Of a stretch of 64,000 nt of DNA, positions 47,764-59,153 are shown piece by piece; position 1 is the stretch's first letter, and each line of letters begins with the position of its first letter. The stretch comes from Ricinus communis (Eukaryota; Streptophyta; Magnoliopsida; Malpighiales; Euphorbiaceae): assembly GCF_019578655.1 (NCBI RefSeq), contig NC_063257.1:11532001-11596000 (forward strand). Reading direction: 5' to 3'. The notes beneath the pieces were generated by a model. The model worked only from the letters and a program-made list of their open reading frames with translations. It was not told the DNA's origin and did no database searches. Both the position numbers and the translations under genes were made by a program.

Positions 47764-49025
47764 TTGACAAATGTGATGCAGTACCATTTTTCTCCATCTC
47801 CAGTTCCTAAGTTATCTCAACTTGTTACTAAGATTCCTCCAGTTCCTTATGTTCCTATACAAGTCTTACCTTCAAGGTATGCAAAACCTGTTCTAATTAT
47901 AGTTTTCTTTGACACTGGAGCTCAAAGAAGCATGATGAATCCTGAAGTCCTCCCATCTGAATACTGGAAATCTCATATTCAGTTTTTTAAAGCAGCAAAT
48001 GGCCAAACATTCAAGACTACCCTGATCACAAAATAAAAAAATCAGAATACAGTTCTTTCCTGATTGTGTGGTATGGACGCATATCATTGCTCAGATCTCC
48101 CAAATAAAGACCTCTTAATAGGTTTTGATGTTTATCATCAAGCTCAAAGGCTTCAAATTCTTCTCAATAGAATAAAGTTCAAGAGGCAATTTTGTCCATA
48201 CACAGATACATCTAATATGTTCACTATAGTAGACACAGAACCACCATTCCTGTAATATAAAGAAAAATTCCTTCCTTTTTGTCCAGAATCCCATTCACAT
48301 TTTCAACACCCTCTACCCTTGTGGAAAAATCCCTAGTTCTATATAAGCCTTCCTTTCAAGCTCAATGAAGATATCAACCCAACAAAAGCCACCCATCTAG
48401 GAATGTCTCCTACAGATCTAGCCCTTACCAGATCGGAATGCCTGACTCTGCTACAACAAGGCCTCATCGAGCTCACAACCTCACAATGGGCCTGTCAAGC
48501 CTTTTATGTGGAAAAAAGATCTGAAAAGCTAAGAGAGAAAAATAGACTTGTTATTGATTACAAGCCTCTGAATCATTTTTTGCAAGACAATAAATTTCCT
48601 CTTCCTCGCATTTCGAACCTAAAAGTTCACATTTAAAAGGCCCAATTCTATTCAAAATTTGATCTCAATGCTGGATTTTGGCAATTGGGTATCCATCCCT
48701 CAGAAAGATACAAAACAGCTTTTTGTATCCCAAACGCCCAATATCAATGGACAGTCATGCCTTTTGGGCTCAAAACAGCCCCTTCTCAGTTCCAAAAAAC
48801 AATGATAGAAATCTTTGGGCCTATCCTCTACTCTTCCCTTATCTATATTGATGACATTCTCTTATTCTCAGGGACAGCTGAGGAACATCATCAACACCTG
48901 GAACAATTCCTTGCTATCATCCAAAAGTATGGAATCATGCTTTCAGAGAAAAAGAGTATTATTGGCCAGCAAGAGATAGAGTTCCTTAGCATGCATTTTA
49001 AAGACGGCTAATACACGTATGGTCC
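47764..49025 (+). pseudogene. Caulimovirid copy 2, protease and reverse transcriptase
   Basis: The protease active site is intact as FFDTGAQ (Asp codon 47911-47913), but the frame ends at a TAA just after 48033. Reverse transcriptase: QAFYVEKRSEKLREKNR, IDYKPLNHF, FPLPRI, FDLNAGFWQLGIH, MPFGLKTAPSQFQ, and the YIDD active site at 48844-48855. In-frame stops fall at about 48253, 48334, 48634 and 49009. The motifs are better preserved than in copy 1. Confidence 0.87.
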
Positions 49026-49029
49026 ATAG

Positions 49030-49839
49030 TTGACAAAAGAGCTTGATTATTTTCCAGATGAGAATCTCTCTGTAAAGCAAATTCAGCAATTTCTTGGGAT
49101 ACTCAACTATGTCAGTCATACCACACCTATCCAGTTACACATGTCATCTTTCCAAAATGCTCAAAAAGGACCCTCCCCCTTGGGGAACAGAACAAACAAC
49201 AGCTGTCAAGAGACTAAAAGAATTGGTTCACAATCCTCCACCCCTTACCATTCCGTCTACAGGACATCTTATCCTACAGACTGACGCATCCAATCATGCA
49301 TGGGGGGCAATTCTTCTTGAAAATCTCAATAACAAGGAACAACTATGTGGTTATGCATCAGGACAATTTTCTCCATCTGAAAGGCATTACCATTCAACAT
49401 ATAAAGAGATTCTGGCAGTCAAATACGGGATAAAAAAGTTTAAGTTTTTCCTGATTGGTTAACACTTCTTGGTTCGAATGGATAACTCTTCATTTTTCAA
49501 AAATCCTTGAGTCCAACCAAAAGACCTTACCAGAACCTCAATTATTGAGATTAAAATCATGGTTTAGCAAGTATGATTCTGAAAGTTCAGCATATAAAAG
49601 GAACAAGAAACCTCATCCCAGATTTCTTATCCAGACTGTCAAAGCCACAACCAAAACACCAACCTATTGTCCTCCTCGCCTCAACAGTTAATCTTCCGAT
49701 AATCTTCATGGCCTCTTCATCCTCAAAAAACCCTCTGCAACCTCCCTCACCACCAGACCTTCTCACTAATCTCACAACCAAACAGGTCAACAATTTTGCC
49801 AAAAAATATGATGTTCATTATTTGGCAACCATCCAATAG
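49030..49839 (+). pseudogene. Caulimovirid copy 2, RNase H part of pol
   Basis: QTDASNHAWGAIL, LCGYASGQFSPSERHYHSTYKEIL, VRMDNSS-like and VQHIKGTRNLIPDFLSRL follow in order, with frame changes near 49100 and 49460-49580. These are the RNase H core and tail. No integrase follows. Confidence 0.8.
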
Positions 49840-49859
49840 ACTTTCTCACTACCCATCCA

Positions 49860-50511
49860 ACCCAATTTCTTTTATCCAGATTACCCTTGGTGCTTAATCT
49901 ATCACCTTTCTCCTATCCATCCATAAATTGAAAGTGAATTATGGTTTCTATGGTGTCTTTCCATATTTTGTTATCATGCTATAGAAGTACCAGTCATGGA
50001 CCTCCTATACTTTTTCAATATTGATACAAATGCAGGAACATATCCATGGAAATATCTCACTTGGTTCAAAACCCCATACCAATGGAAAAAGGATCTCCTC
50101 AAAATCATTCATGAAAACAAATTGTTCACAGATAATGACTTCAAGGCTTCAGGATATCATGACATCTATATTCTTCACAGGCCTTACTTTAAGCTCTTAG
50201 AAAACACCTATGCCACCCAAAACATTTGTCATTATTGGAGAACAATTGAAATGCCCTTACATCTTGCTCCTCCGCCAATAACAAGGGATTTGAAGCTCAC
50301 TCTACAACTAAGAAATGATTTAGGAAGGACCAATGTTTCTACACCACTTTTCTGCACTTACAATGGATATCTATGGACTGAACACTCCATAATTGAACAA
50401 TCCACTTTACCTATACTTCCGACTCCACTAGATAATCCAAGTCTGACCACTGAACAAAAAGATGCCATTATGCAAGATTCTCAGCCCATGGATGATAATA
50501 GTGGTCCGTGA
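49860..50511 (+). pseudogene. Caulimovirid copy 2, conserved 3' coding region of unknown function
   Basis: The best preserved copy of the post-RNase H segment. 49996-50511 is open for 171 residues (MDLLYFFNIDTNAGTYPWK, TPYQWKKDLLKII, ICHYWRTIEMPLHLAPPP), and related sequence lies just upstream (YPDYPWCLIYHLSPIHP-like, 49875-49925). It is rich in aromatic residues. The family is unknown to me. The same order in copy 1 supports a genuine viral coding segment. Confidence 0.6.
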
Positions 50512-50803
50512 TGTCTCATCTTTTTGCTAGCAATAAGGACGCCCTCTCTCCTCTATAATTCAAAATGTAAGGTGTAAAAGGACAAGATTCCAATCTTATC
50601 TTTTTCGTCCTATTAGGTGTATTATTTTCTACATTTCTGCATGTGATATCTCTATGTAAGTGTATTATTTTCTGTCTTTTTAGAAAAATAATAGGACTTA
50701 TCCTTCTGTAAGTGGGAAATCTCATCTTTTCTTCTTAGGAAGACATGTGTAAAAGATAAGTTTCCCACCTTATCTTTTCTGTCTTGTTATATTTAGGCTC
50801 CTC

Positions 50804-50811
50804 TATATAAA
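50804..50811 (+). promoter_or_regulatory. TATA box of caulimovirid copy 2
   Basis: TATATAAA, about 280 bp before the end of the copy, in the same relative position as the TATA-like box of copy 1. If active, its RNA would run rightward out of the element. Confidence 0.65.
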
Positions 50812-51090
50812 CAGAAGTCGAGAGTAATGGAAAACGCAAGTTTTTCTTTCATCTATCAATATAATATTCTTCTCATGGCTTTCTAAATTTTTCATCTCTT
50901 CTTCTCGATCCATTGGTTATGAAATTTATTTGCTTGCGATCGTTCTTCTATGATTCAAAAGGACTAACTCTGCTTATAAGAATCCAAAGAGCACAAAAGA
51001 CCTCTCATGACAAAGGTGCTCTATCTAGTCTTGGCTTGAGGATTTATCTTGCTTGAGTTCTGATATGAGAATCATTAGAATAAGCATTCT

Positions 51091-54000
51091 CATTTCTGAT
51101 ATAAAATAAAATATAGATTATAATAATTATTTATATCATTATCTCCCAAGAGATCATAGGCCCACAATCCATCACCTCCATAAAAACTTTTTTGAAGTGA
51201 TAGATAGGCGTATGATTGATCTTTTATATACATGAGATGTATGTTAAAGTGTGGTGTTCACAAAATCTTGATATCTTTACCAAAAAAAAAAAATCTCATA
51301 TTATAGTAACACTTTCTTTTACTCTAAATTAATTGGAGCAATTTATTTTAAGAAAAATAACAAAATTATTAATTTTTTTATTTTTTATTAAAAATAAGGT
51401 GTAAAACTTTTTTTATTTTTACCATATAAAAATATTAAAAATAAAACTTGTTAATTCTTTTAAAAAATACGGAATTGGTTGTTTTTTGATAAAACAACTG
51501 AAAAAATCAAAAGCAATCGAAAAAAATTAAAAATAATCATATACTGTATTTAAAAGAAAATTTACACAGTAATAATAATATCTTTTATTAATTTAAGATA
51601 TTTCTAAAAAAATCCTCTTTTATTTCTGGGTCCCTTCCAACTCTTTTTCTTAGAGATGCATTCATAGTGGTACTCTAGGTCCAGGTCCTGGCTCTGCCCC
51701 AAGCTGATAATTTGTCATGTGGAGGAGAGCTTTGACTTGGGTTGGCCTAACCGACGACCTTGACCAGTGGGTGCGGTGCAGCCCCTATGACTCAGCACGT
51801 GCGGTAGTGAGGTCATGGCTGATGGATCTTCCTGCTTTGCTCATCGTCCACTCATTCTCATTTACCAAATCTTATCCTTCTCCCAATTCTTGCAAAAATT
51901 ATATACCTTGGCAATTTTACACTTAAGCAATTATAGTTTTTTTCCAAACAAAAAATATCCCATATTTTACTTATTTTAATACCTAATATCATCATTATTT
52001 TATAATAAAATGTTAGTAAAATATTAAATTTTAATAATAAAATCATTTTACATATAATTTCTCATCAAATTAACTATAAGAACACTCTTAAAAATACTAT
52101 AATTTTATTTAAAAATTATTTCATTTCATTTCTAATAAAATTATAATGTATATACTAATTTTATTTACCATTACCATTAGTTCAATACAGTTAATAACTA
52201 ATTATATTATTAAAAATAAGTATTATATTGATATTAAATCATAAAATTTAAAAATATTAGTTTATAAAATAATAATAACATTAAAACAAATAAATCACAT
52301 AATATTTTTTTTATCATACAACCAAAACATCATCTTTTTATACTCTTTCCAAAATTATAAGCCTTAGGAAACATTTCTAAATCAATGTTGCTTCTTTTTG
52401 GTGTCACCATAATGCAATCTTATTATAATCTCACTAAAATGATGGTGTTATTGCATTCTCCACCTTTATACCAATAACGATTTAAAGGAAAAAGTTTATA
52501 AGATAAAGAAAATGCTAATAAAAATAAAAATAAAGTTAAAAAAAAAATGATGTTTTCACATTTTTTTATTTAGAAAACAGAGTTATTTTTCGTATTAAAA
52601 AAATATCACGTGTTTTATTTTTTTAATATTTTTTAGATACATATTCATATTTTTATTATTTTTTATATAATTTTGTATGTATTAAATATATACTATTACT
52701 AAATTATAATTTTATAAGTAATGTGAATGTGTTAAAAAATTTATAAATATATTAAAATCTTATTTTAAAAAATTATTTTTTTAATTTGATTAAAATTAAA
52801 AATATATTTTAACAATTTGTAATAATTATAAAATATCTAATTAGATACTAAATAAATTAAAAATATTTATTTTATTAGATATTTTATGTCTATTAATATT
52901 TAAAAAATAAAAAATAAAAAATATTAAATATATTTAAAAATATTTTAAAAAATACATACTATATTTTTAATTCGAAAAATATCTTCACTTTTTAAATATA
53001 AAAGCACCAAATCATTATTTTTTTTCAATTTTATCTTAAAAATTAATAGCAATTTCTCCATATAGAAACCATAAACTTCAATTACTATTAGTTCTGGCAG
53101 ACTGAACCTGAAAATTGGTCTTTGATTTTGAATTTGGTTTAGAATTATATAAGGAACTGATCCGGTGTTGGTTTCTTCCTCCCAAGAATCGATACCATAA
53201 TCCAGTGAAACTGTCTATTCAATTTTAATTTGTGCCTTTCTTTTAGAAGAAAAAAATAGAAAAAAAAAAAAAAAAGATTAGCTGGTGGCTTTAAAGTGTA
53301 TGAGAGTTGCCATTAGTTTTCTCCTGAAACAAATGGCTTCTTCTTTTTGGCTTCTTTATGACAGGATGAGACATGGAGACTGAGAAGAAAAATCATATGT
53401 TCTTATATATATTAGTTATTTATTCACATATTACATGACTATTATTTATTACTGTATTGGTTATAAATATTTTTTTAATTTAAAAGTTAGAACTGTATTT
53501 TTTATTTTAAAAAGATTATATGTAGAAATTTATCTAGTAATATATCGAATATATAAATAATAAAAAAAATTTATTTAAATTCGATGTATGTCCTCGCTTA
53601 TATATCAAACCTATAGATAATTAAATAAGTTTAATTATAAAAAATAATATTTTAGATAATATTTTTAATATTATGTTAATTAACAGATAATTTGTTAAAT
53701 ATAAGATATTTTTTATCTTAAAATATAGTAATATAAATTATATTATAGTATTAATTTATATAATAGTATTAATTAATTAATAAGTACTTTAAAAATGTTT
53801 ATGATAAGAAAGTATTTTAAAATAATTTTTATATCACTGTAGTAATAGATTTCCAAAGTACCAAAAGATTGAAGAATAAATTTAGAAATATCTAATATAT
53901 TATTATTTATGAAATATTATAAATATAAAAAATATATTAAATTATAAATTTAATTATTATTTAAATTAAGATAATTACAACAGTAGTATAATATTTAAAT

Positions 54001-54506
54001 AAATAACTACTATATCAAAATTTGTAAAATAAGAAAATAGACAAGAATGCCGAAGGAAAAAAGAAATAAATTAAAGTAAGATAATGGATTAAAATAGAAG
54101 GTAAAAGGGCATAAAAGGTGAAAAGTAGAAATTAAAGTGCATAAAACACAAGTTTTAGTGATGGTATAATAAATTATTTGAATAAAGTCAAATTATGCGT
54201 TCTATTATTTATTTATTTATTTATTTTTTAGCACACCATCACAACTTGCCATATGCCCCAACTCCAAATCTAATGCGTAGCAGCAACTTCCAGAATACCA
54301 AATTCAATGCATGTCTGCAGCACAGCACTCAATGAATTTGAATTGGATAAGTGAAAAAGAAAACAGCTCAGGCTCATGGATTTCTAGCTTTCCAGTGATA
54401 AAAGCTGGACTTTACATAGAGAACACCCACCTTCAGGAAAGCTCCATCCTTGGCAGCCATTCTCATTTCCCAATTAATTCCGCGCCTTCCTCTCTCAATA
54501 CTATTC
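51091..54506. other. AT-rich intergenic upstream of the LRR gene
   Basis: No gene recognised. A GC-richer island at about 51650-51850 stands out (words such as CCGACGACC and GTGCGGTGCAG), with no convincing frame. Elsewhere AT content is very high, with A-runs near 51283 and 53261. Confidence 0.45.
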
Positions 54507-55940
54507 ATGAAGCTCTTCCCTGTCATCTTCTTCCTCTCTGTTCTTCTTGCTCTTCACTCCCTCACACTCACATCAGCTGCCTGTCACGTTGATGATGAAG
54601 CGGGTCTCTTGGCTTTAAAATCTAGTATCACCCATGATCCTTCCGGTATCCTCATCTCTTGGAAGCCCGGCACCGATTGCTGCAGCTGGGAGGGGATAAC
54701 TTGTCTCGTCGGCAACCGGGTCACTGCAATATGGCTCTCCGGACAGCTTGAAAAACCTAATAGCTTCTTGTCGGGTACAATCTCACCATCTTTAGTTAAA
54801 GTCCAGAATCTTGATGGTATTTACTTGATGAACTTGAGAAACATCACGGGTAAATTTCCGGATGTGTTATTCAGGTTACCCAAACTCAAATTCGTGTATA
54901 TAGAAAACAATAAACTTTCTGGTCAATTACCCAGTAACATAGGCAGGTTAACCCAACTGGAGGCATTCAGTTTAGCTGGGAACCAGTTCACTGGGCCAAT
55001 TCCCAGTTCAATATCCAAGTTAACCAAGTTGAGCCAACTGAAATTGGGTAACAATTTTCTTACTGGTACAATTCCTGTTGGAATTAACAAGCTAAAGAGC
55101 TTGACATTTCTGAGTCTCAAAAACAACCAACTTTCAGGTCCAATTCCTGATTTTTTCTCCTCATTCACTAATCTTAGAATTATTGAACTTTCCCACAACA
55201 AACTTTCTGGTAAAATCCCAGCTTCATTATCATCACTGGCACCAAACTTAGCCTATCTTGAACTAGGCCACAATGCATTATCAGGGCAAATTCCAAACTT
55301 TCTTGGATCTTTGCAAGCACTAGACACACTAGATCTTTCATGGAACAACTTGACAGGAACAGTGCCAAAAAGTTTTGGTAATCTAACAAAAATCTTCAAT
55401 CTTGACCTTTCTCATAATTCTCTTACAGACCCATTTCCTGTAATGAATGTAAAAGGAATAGAATCTCTTGATTTGTCTTATAATAGATTCCATCTTAAGC
55501 AAATACCCAATTGGGTCACTTCCTCTCCTATCATTTACTCTCTCAAGTTAGCAAAATGTGGGATCAAGATGAACTTAAATGACTGGAAGCCAAAGGAGAC
55601 TTATTTCTATGATTACATTGATCTATCTGAGAATAACATCTCAGGTAGTCCAATTTGGTTACTAAACAAGACAGATTTCTTGGTTGGGTTCTGGGCATCA
55701 AAGAACAAGTTGAAGTTTGATTTGGGTAAGTTGAGGATTGTTAATACATTAAAGAAGTTGGATTTGTCAAGGAATTTGGTGTATGGGAAAATACCCAAGA
55801 ATGTTACTGGACTGGAAAGCTTGAATTTGAGTTATAACCATCTTTGCGGACAGATTCCAGCAACAAAATTCTCTGCAAGTGCATTTGTTGGGAATGATTG
55901 CTTGTGCGGTTCTCCATTACCTCCTTGCAAAGTAAGTTGA
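54507..55940 (+). CDS. Secreted leucine-rich repeat protein (DRT100/PGIP-like)
   Basis: Intron-less, 477 residues. The ATG at 54507 gives a clear signal peptide (MKLFPVIFFLSVLLALHSL, cut near SAA). Then comes the plant LRR N-terminal cap: CHVDDEAGLLALKSSI, SWKPGTDCCSWEGITC. About a dozen extracellular-type repeats of LxxLxLxxNxLxGxIPxx follow (for example LSGQLPSNIGRL, FTGPIPSSIS, LSGKIPASLS). A short Cys-containing cap ends it (CLCGSPLPPCKVS). There is no transmembrane segment or kinase, so the product is probably an apoplastic protein like the DRT100-related or polygalacturonase-inhibitor-like families. Its ligand is unknown. A frame extension upstream to 54450 lacks an ATG. The gene looks intact. 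Confidence 0.92.
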   Translation: MKLFPVIFFLSVLLALHSLTLTSAACHVDDEAGLLALKSSITHDPSGILISWKPGTDCCSWEGITCLVGNRVTAIWLSGQLEKPNSFLSGTISPSLVKVQNLDGIYLMNLRNITGKFPDVLFRLPKLKFVYIENNKLSGQLPSNIGRLTQLEAFSLAGNQFTGPIPSSISKLTKLSQLKLGNNFLTGTIPVGINKLKSLTFLSLKNNQLSGPIPDFFSSFTNLRIIELSHNKLSGKIPASLSSLAPNLAYLELGHNALSGQIPNFLGSLQALDTLDLSWNNLTGTVPKSFGNLTKIFNLDLSHNSLTDPFPVMNVKGIESLDLSYNRFHLKQIPNWVTSSPIIYSLKLAKCGIKMNLNDWKPKETYFYDYIDLSENNISGSPIWLLNKTDFLVGFWASKNKLKFDLGKLRIVNTLKKLDLSRNLVYGKIPKNVTGLESLNLSYNHLCGQIPATKFSASAFVGNDCLCGSPLPPCKVS

Positions 55941-56260
55941 AATTAACAGTGGAGATGAGAAACAGGAAGAAAGTTGAAATGCAATTGGAGATATTTCAGG
56001 ATCCATTTGTTGGCACTTGGTACTAATTTGTTGGCAGTTCAATAATAAAACATGTCGGCCTCCATTTTCTCATATGAGAATTACTTGTTGGCATTTTAGG
56101 GCAGGCATTTAAATTTAACTGGCCATTTTTTATCTATTATTATCAATCTCTCAATTTTTTAGACTGGGAGATTAAGTCTGTAACTGCACCTTTCTTTTTG
56201 AAGGTACAATAAAGAGAGAAAAACTTAAAAAAATAAAATTCTTTGAAACTAAGATGAAAT
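55941..56260. other. 3' region of the LRR gene
   Basis: AT-rich trailer with AATAAAA at 56041-56048 as a possible poly(A) signal. Nothing else seen. Confidence 0.4.
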
Positions 56261-56397
56261 ACACTTAAGAGAGACGAAAGCTAGGGAGCGAATGGGATTA
56301 GATACCCCAGGAGTCTTAGCCGTAAACGATGGATACTGGGCGATGGATACTGGGCGCTGGGCGTATCGACTCGTGCAGTGCTATAACTAACGCGTTA
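56261..56397 (+). pseudogene. Plastid 16S rRNA gene fragment in nuclear DNA (NUPT)
   Basis: The stretch follows a conserved part of plastid small-subunit rRNA: GAGACGAAAGCTAGGGAGCG, GGGATTAGATACCCC, GCCGTAAACGATGGATACT, GCGTATCGAC, CGTGCAGTGCT, AACTAACGCGTTA. The mitochondrial 18S rRNA differs in the middle, so a plastid origin is preferred. It carries substitutions and a 14-bp tandem duplication (GATGGATACTGGGC twice, 56328-56355). At only about 137 bp it cannot be a functional rRNA gene. Confidence 0.88.
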
Positions 56398-58806
56398 CTC
56401 GACTTAAAATGAATTTCATAGTTGCTGGGATTATTTAACAGTCCAACCGGGAAAAGAAAACTCACTTTACAAATTATTACGAAGAAATTGGTTAAGAATT
56501 TCTCTTTTTCTTTTAACAATACATATATATATTTTTTTAAATTCATAAAAGACTAATTGTGATGAGCTATACAATAGGATAACTATTTATTTATATTTGT
56601 TATAAGAATTTATTTATTTTTTACCTATTAAATGAACTTAAAATCTCTTCCCTTCAAAAGTATGTTTAAATGTGTTTATAGTATTTAAAAAATTTAATTG
56701 TCAAAAATTTATATTTGCACTGTTATTAAATTTTGAATTAATTTTTAATTTTAATATCATATATTTCAAATCAATTCAATTTTATTTTTAATAAAATTAT
56801 TTATTAAATTTTACTGATATAACATAAATTTTAGTAAAAAATTTGAATCAACAGAGTTGTTTATTTAATTTTAAATTTTTTATTAATTTTATGCCCTTCA
56901 ACGATAATATTAATAATAAAAAATGAAATTGGTAACTCATTAATAGAATATTAGTGCTTAAATGACAAAGATATTAGTTATGCAATTGCTAAATCTTTTT
57001 CTGTTTAGTAAGTATAAATATAATTTGTTTTTATAATTAAGTCTATTTTAAAAATATTCAAGCGGGGTCGGATAACCCTATTTTCAAGCCTGAAATTCTC
57101 ACTCGAAGTGCCCGGACCAACGAACGGCCCCTCTAGGGTCCCATTTTAGTTTAGCTAATCCAGCTTCGTGCTTGAATTTGACAGTGATTGGATAACATTC
57201 CTGGCCAGAACTCAATTTCATAGGTACTTTCCTTTTTGGGTTTTCTCTTTTGTATTTTAATATATGGTAATGGTGGTACTGATCGATAAAGAATCCCTCT
57301 GACCAGATCAACTATTTCTACAGTCAAACAATCAAACTAGCCTTGCGACTCTTCTTTCTCTCCTCATTTTAATGGTATTTCTCTCTTTCCATTTTCATCT
57401 GTTTCATGATTTACTTAACTTCATGATTGAACCATTTATTTGCTTTTTGATTTTCTTTTTTCCTTTGTAAGTTTATGAATGGGTACAATTGATTAGAGCT
57501 CATGAATAACTTACATTTAACTTTGCTCAATTGGGTCTCCCTAGTCAATAGAAGATTGAATTTATAGTGTGAACTTGGCACTGTGGATTTGAATTTTCAA
57601 TAGAAGTTTCAGAATCCAGGGGTTGATACTGAACTTAGAGTGTGATTTATTATTTAGCTTCAGCTGATTTATACTCCAAGTGATAGTAGCATTGTATTGC
57701 TGTAATTTTTGTTCATTAGTTTATTAAATTCATGGCTTTACTTTCTTTAATAGTATTTATTCGAAATTAAGTTGGTTTGGCTGATGATCTGGCTTTAGCT
57801 TATGTAACTAGTTCCAATATTTGTTTCATAGACTCTTGCAGACAGAGTATTTAGGAGGTTTTTTGCCATTACTTATATCGCCTTGGGCATGCGGTGGAGG
57901 CGTATTCTTACTTACTGATATGTGCAGGTCCATATTAATTAGGTGTTCAAGGATCTGAGGTTTGAATCAGACACCTAGTAATAGTATTCTCTGTTACTTT
58001 TTGTTACACTCTACCAACCCATCTCTGATCTTTTCCTAATTTGTGATCTATGAGGCAGATTAAAAACTACTGTCTTGAATTGCTTTTGTAAAGAATAGGT
58101 GAAGTTAGTATTTCATAGGTTTGTGCTTATAAGGTGCTTGCATACGTCTGTCCTATTAGTATTGGCTAGCTTCTTGTGGTGATTGTTATTAGGCTGATGG
58201 ATGAGGAAGTTAGTGGAATATATGTGATATGTGATAAGAGTGATCAAACTGTTCTGGTATGAGGACAACTAATCACACTCTGAAATAGTGAAGTGAAACA
58301 GGTTGTTTCACCAAGGTATGGTGATTCTCTCGTATGCAAGATAAAGACAATGAAACTCTTCTAAGAGACTAGGTGCACAAGTGGAGCATGTAATAATCCT
58401 GAATTCTACTCGTTATACTGGACTTATAGAGTGTAAAACCCTTGAATATTGTTTGACTAAAAATTTATGCAAATGAAGAAGAATGATAATGTAGATGAAT
58501 GTTCTTATATATTAAGTGAAGAATAATTTGAATGGATAATGACAATGTGAGTGCTATGGTCAAGCTTGACAGTGTTTGAATTCTTTAAGTTGTGAGCCAA
58601 TTTATAGCTCATAACCTTTTAATTCTTTTAGCTCATAATCATACAAAGAGCATCACTAGTTGATTTTGGTTCAGATTCAATGTCATTCAGCATTGCCGTA
58701 AGTTTCTTCACTGTCCCTCTGTCTACTTCTCTGTTTTCCTTGTGCTCTTCACCAAATTGAAAGCTTGCAATTCTTTCATGACTGACATTGTATGTTACTT
58801 ATGCAG
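56398..58806. other. Intergenic and probable 5' UTR intron of the molybdopterin gene
   Basis: 56400-57090 is AT-rich without a gene. 57090-57370 is richer in GC and ends in CT-rich sequence that could be a first, non-coding exon of the downstream gene (possible donor near 57373). A clear splice acceptor, TTATGCAG, lies at 58799-58806, just before the coding exon. The leader exon is inferred, not shown. Confidence 0.4.
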
Positions 58807-58810
58807 ATAC

Positions 58811-58828
58811 ATGTTTCACTTGCATTAA
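58811..58828 (+). promoter_or_regulatory. Short upstream open reading frame before MOCS2A
   Basis: ATG-TTT-CAC-TTG-CAT-TAA lies in the leader between the splice acceptor (58806) and the main ATG, in another frame and ending 13 nt before it. It may lower translation of the main frame. Its use is untested. Confidence 0.45.
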
Positions 58829-58841
58829 TCCTTAATAAATT

Positions 58842-59153
58842 ATGGATACTATGAATTTGAAGTCTGGAAATATCGAAAGTAAACATGTGGAAAGTAATGG
58901 TTCATCCATTAAAATAAAAGTCTTGTTCTTTGCCAGAGCACGGGATCTAACTGGCTTGTCAGAGATGCCATTAGAGGTATCATCTGGTAGTACTACGAAT
59001 GATTGTTTGAATAAGCTTGTTGCACAATTCCCCAGTTTGGAAGAGATTCGTCGCTGCATAGTTCTTGCTCTAAATGAGGAATACACAACTGAGTCAGCGA
59101 TTGTTAGAGAAAAAGATGAATTGGCGATTATTCCTCCCATCAGTGGCGGCTAA
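58842..59153 (+). CDS. MOCS2A: Molybdopterin synthase sulfur-carrier subunit (MoaD/MOCS2A)
   Basis: A 103-residue ubiquitin-fold protein. The small subunit of molybdopterin synthase carries a thiocarboxylate on its C-terminal Gly-Gly and gives sulfur to precursor Z (cyclic pyranopterin monophosphate) in the cytosol, with the large MoaE/MOCS2B subunit. Visible family features are VLFFARARDLTG near residue 27, a central LNKLVAQFPSLEEI helix, LALNEEY, and the terminal KDELAIIPPISGG with the essential Gly-Gly as the last two residues. The length is normal apart from a roughly 22-residue N-terminal extension common in plants. The ATG at 58842 is the first in frame after a splice acceptor at 58806. 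A five-codon upstream frame (58811-58828) precedes it. The coding sequence looks intact. Confidence 0.93.
   Translation: MDTMNLKSGNIESKHVESNGSSIKIKVLFFARARDLTGLSEMPLEVSSGSTTNDCLNKLVAQFPSLEEIRRCIVLALNEEYTTESAIVREKDELAIIPPISGG

Larger units (their letters stand above)
44307..51090 (+). mobile_element. Endogenous caulimovirid copy 2
   Basis: A second integrated pararetrovirus of the same type as copy 1, in the opposite orientation and without large insertions. Order: 37 bp of leader, primer site, movement protein, coat region, protease, reverse transcriptase, RNase H, conserved 3' region, TATA box and terminal repeat. From primer site to end it spans about 6.75 kb, matching copy 1 after its insertions are removed. 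Its 5' repeat is truncated: only about 24 bp (44307-44330) is repeated at 51064-51087. Many stops and frame changes are present, so it is a fossil. It differs from copy 1 at many positions and appears to be an independent integration. Confidence 0.9.

Noticed and set aside
54311..54592. Small frame overlapping the start of the LRR gene
   Set aside because: It runs out of frame across the LRR signal peptide and has no recognisable content.
56261..56397. Functional rRNA gene
   Set aside because: Only about 137 bp, with substitutions and a duplication; an organelle-derived fragment.
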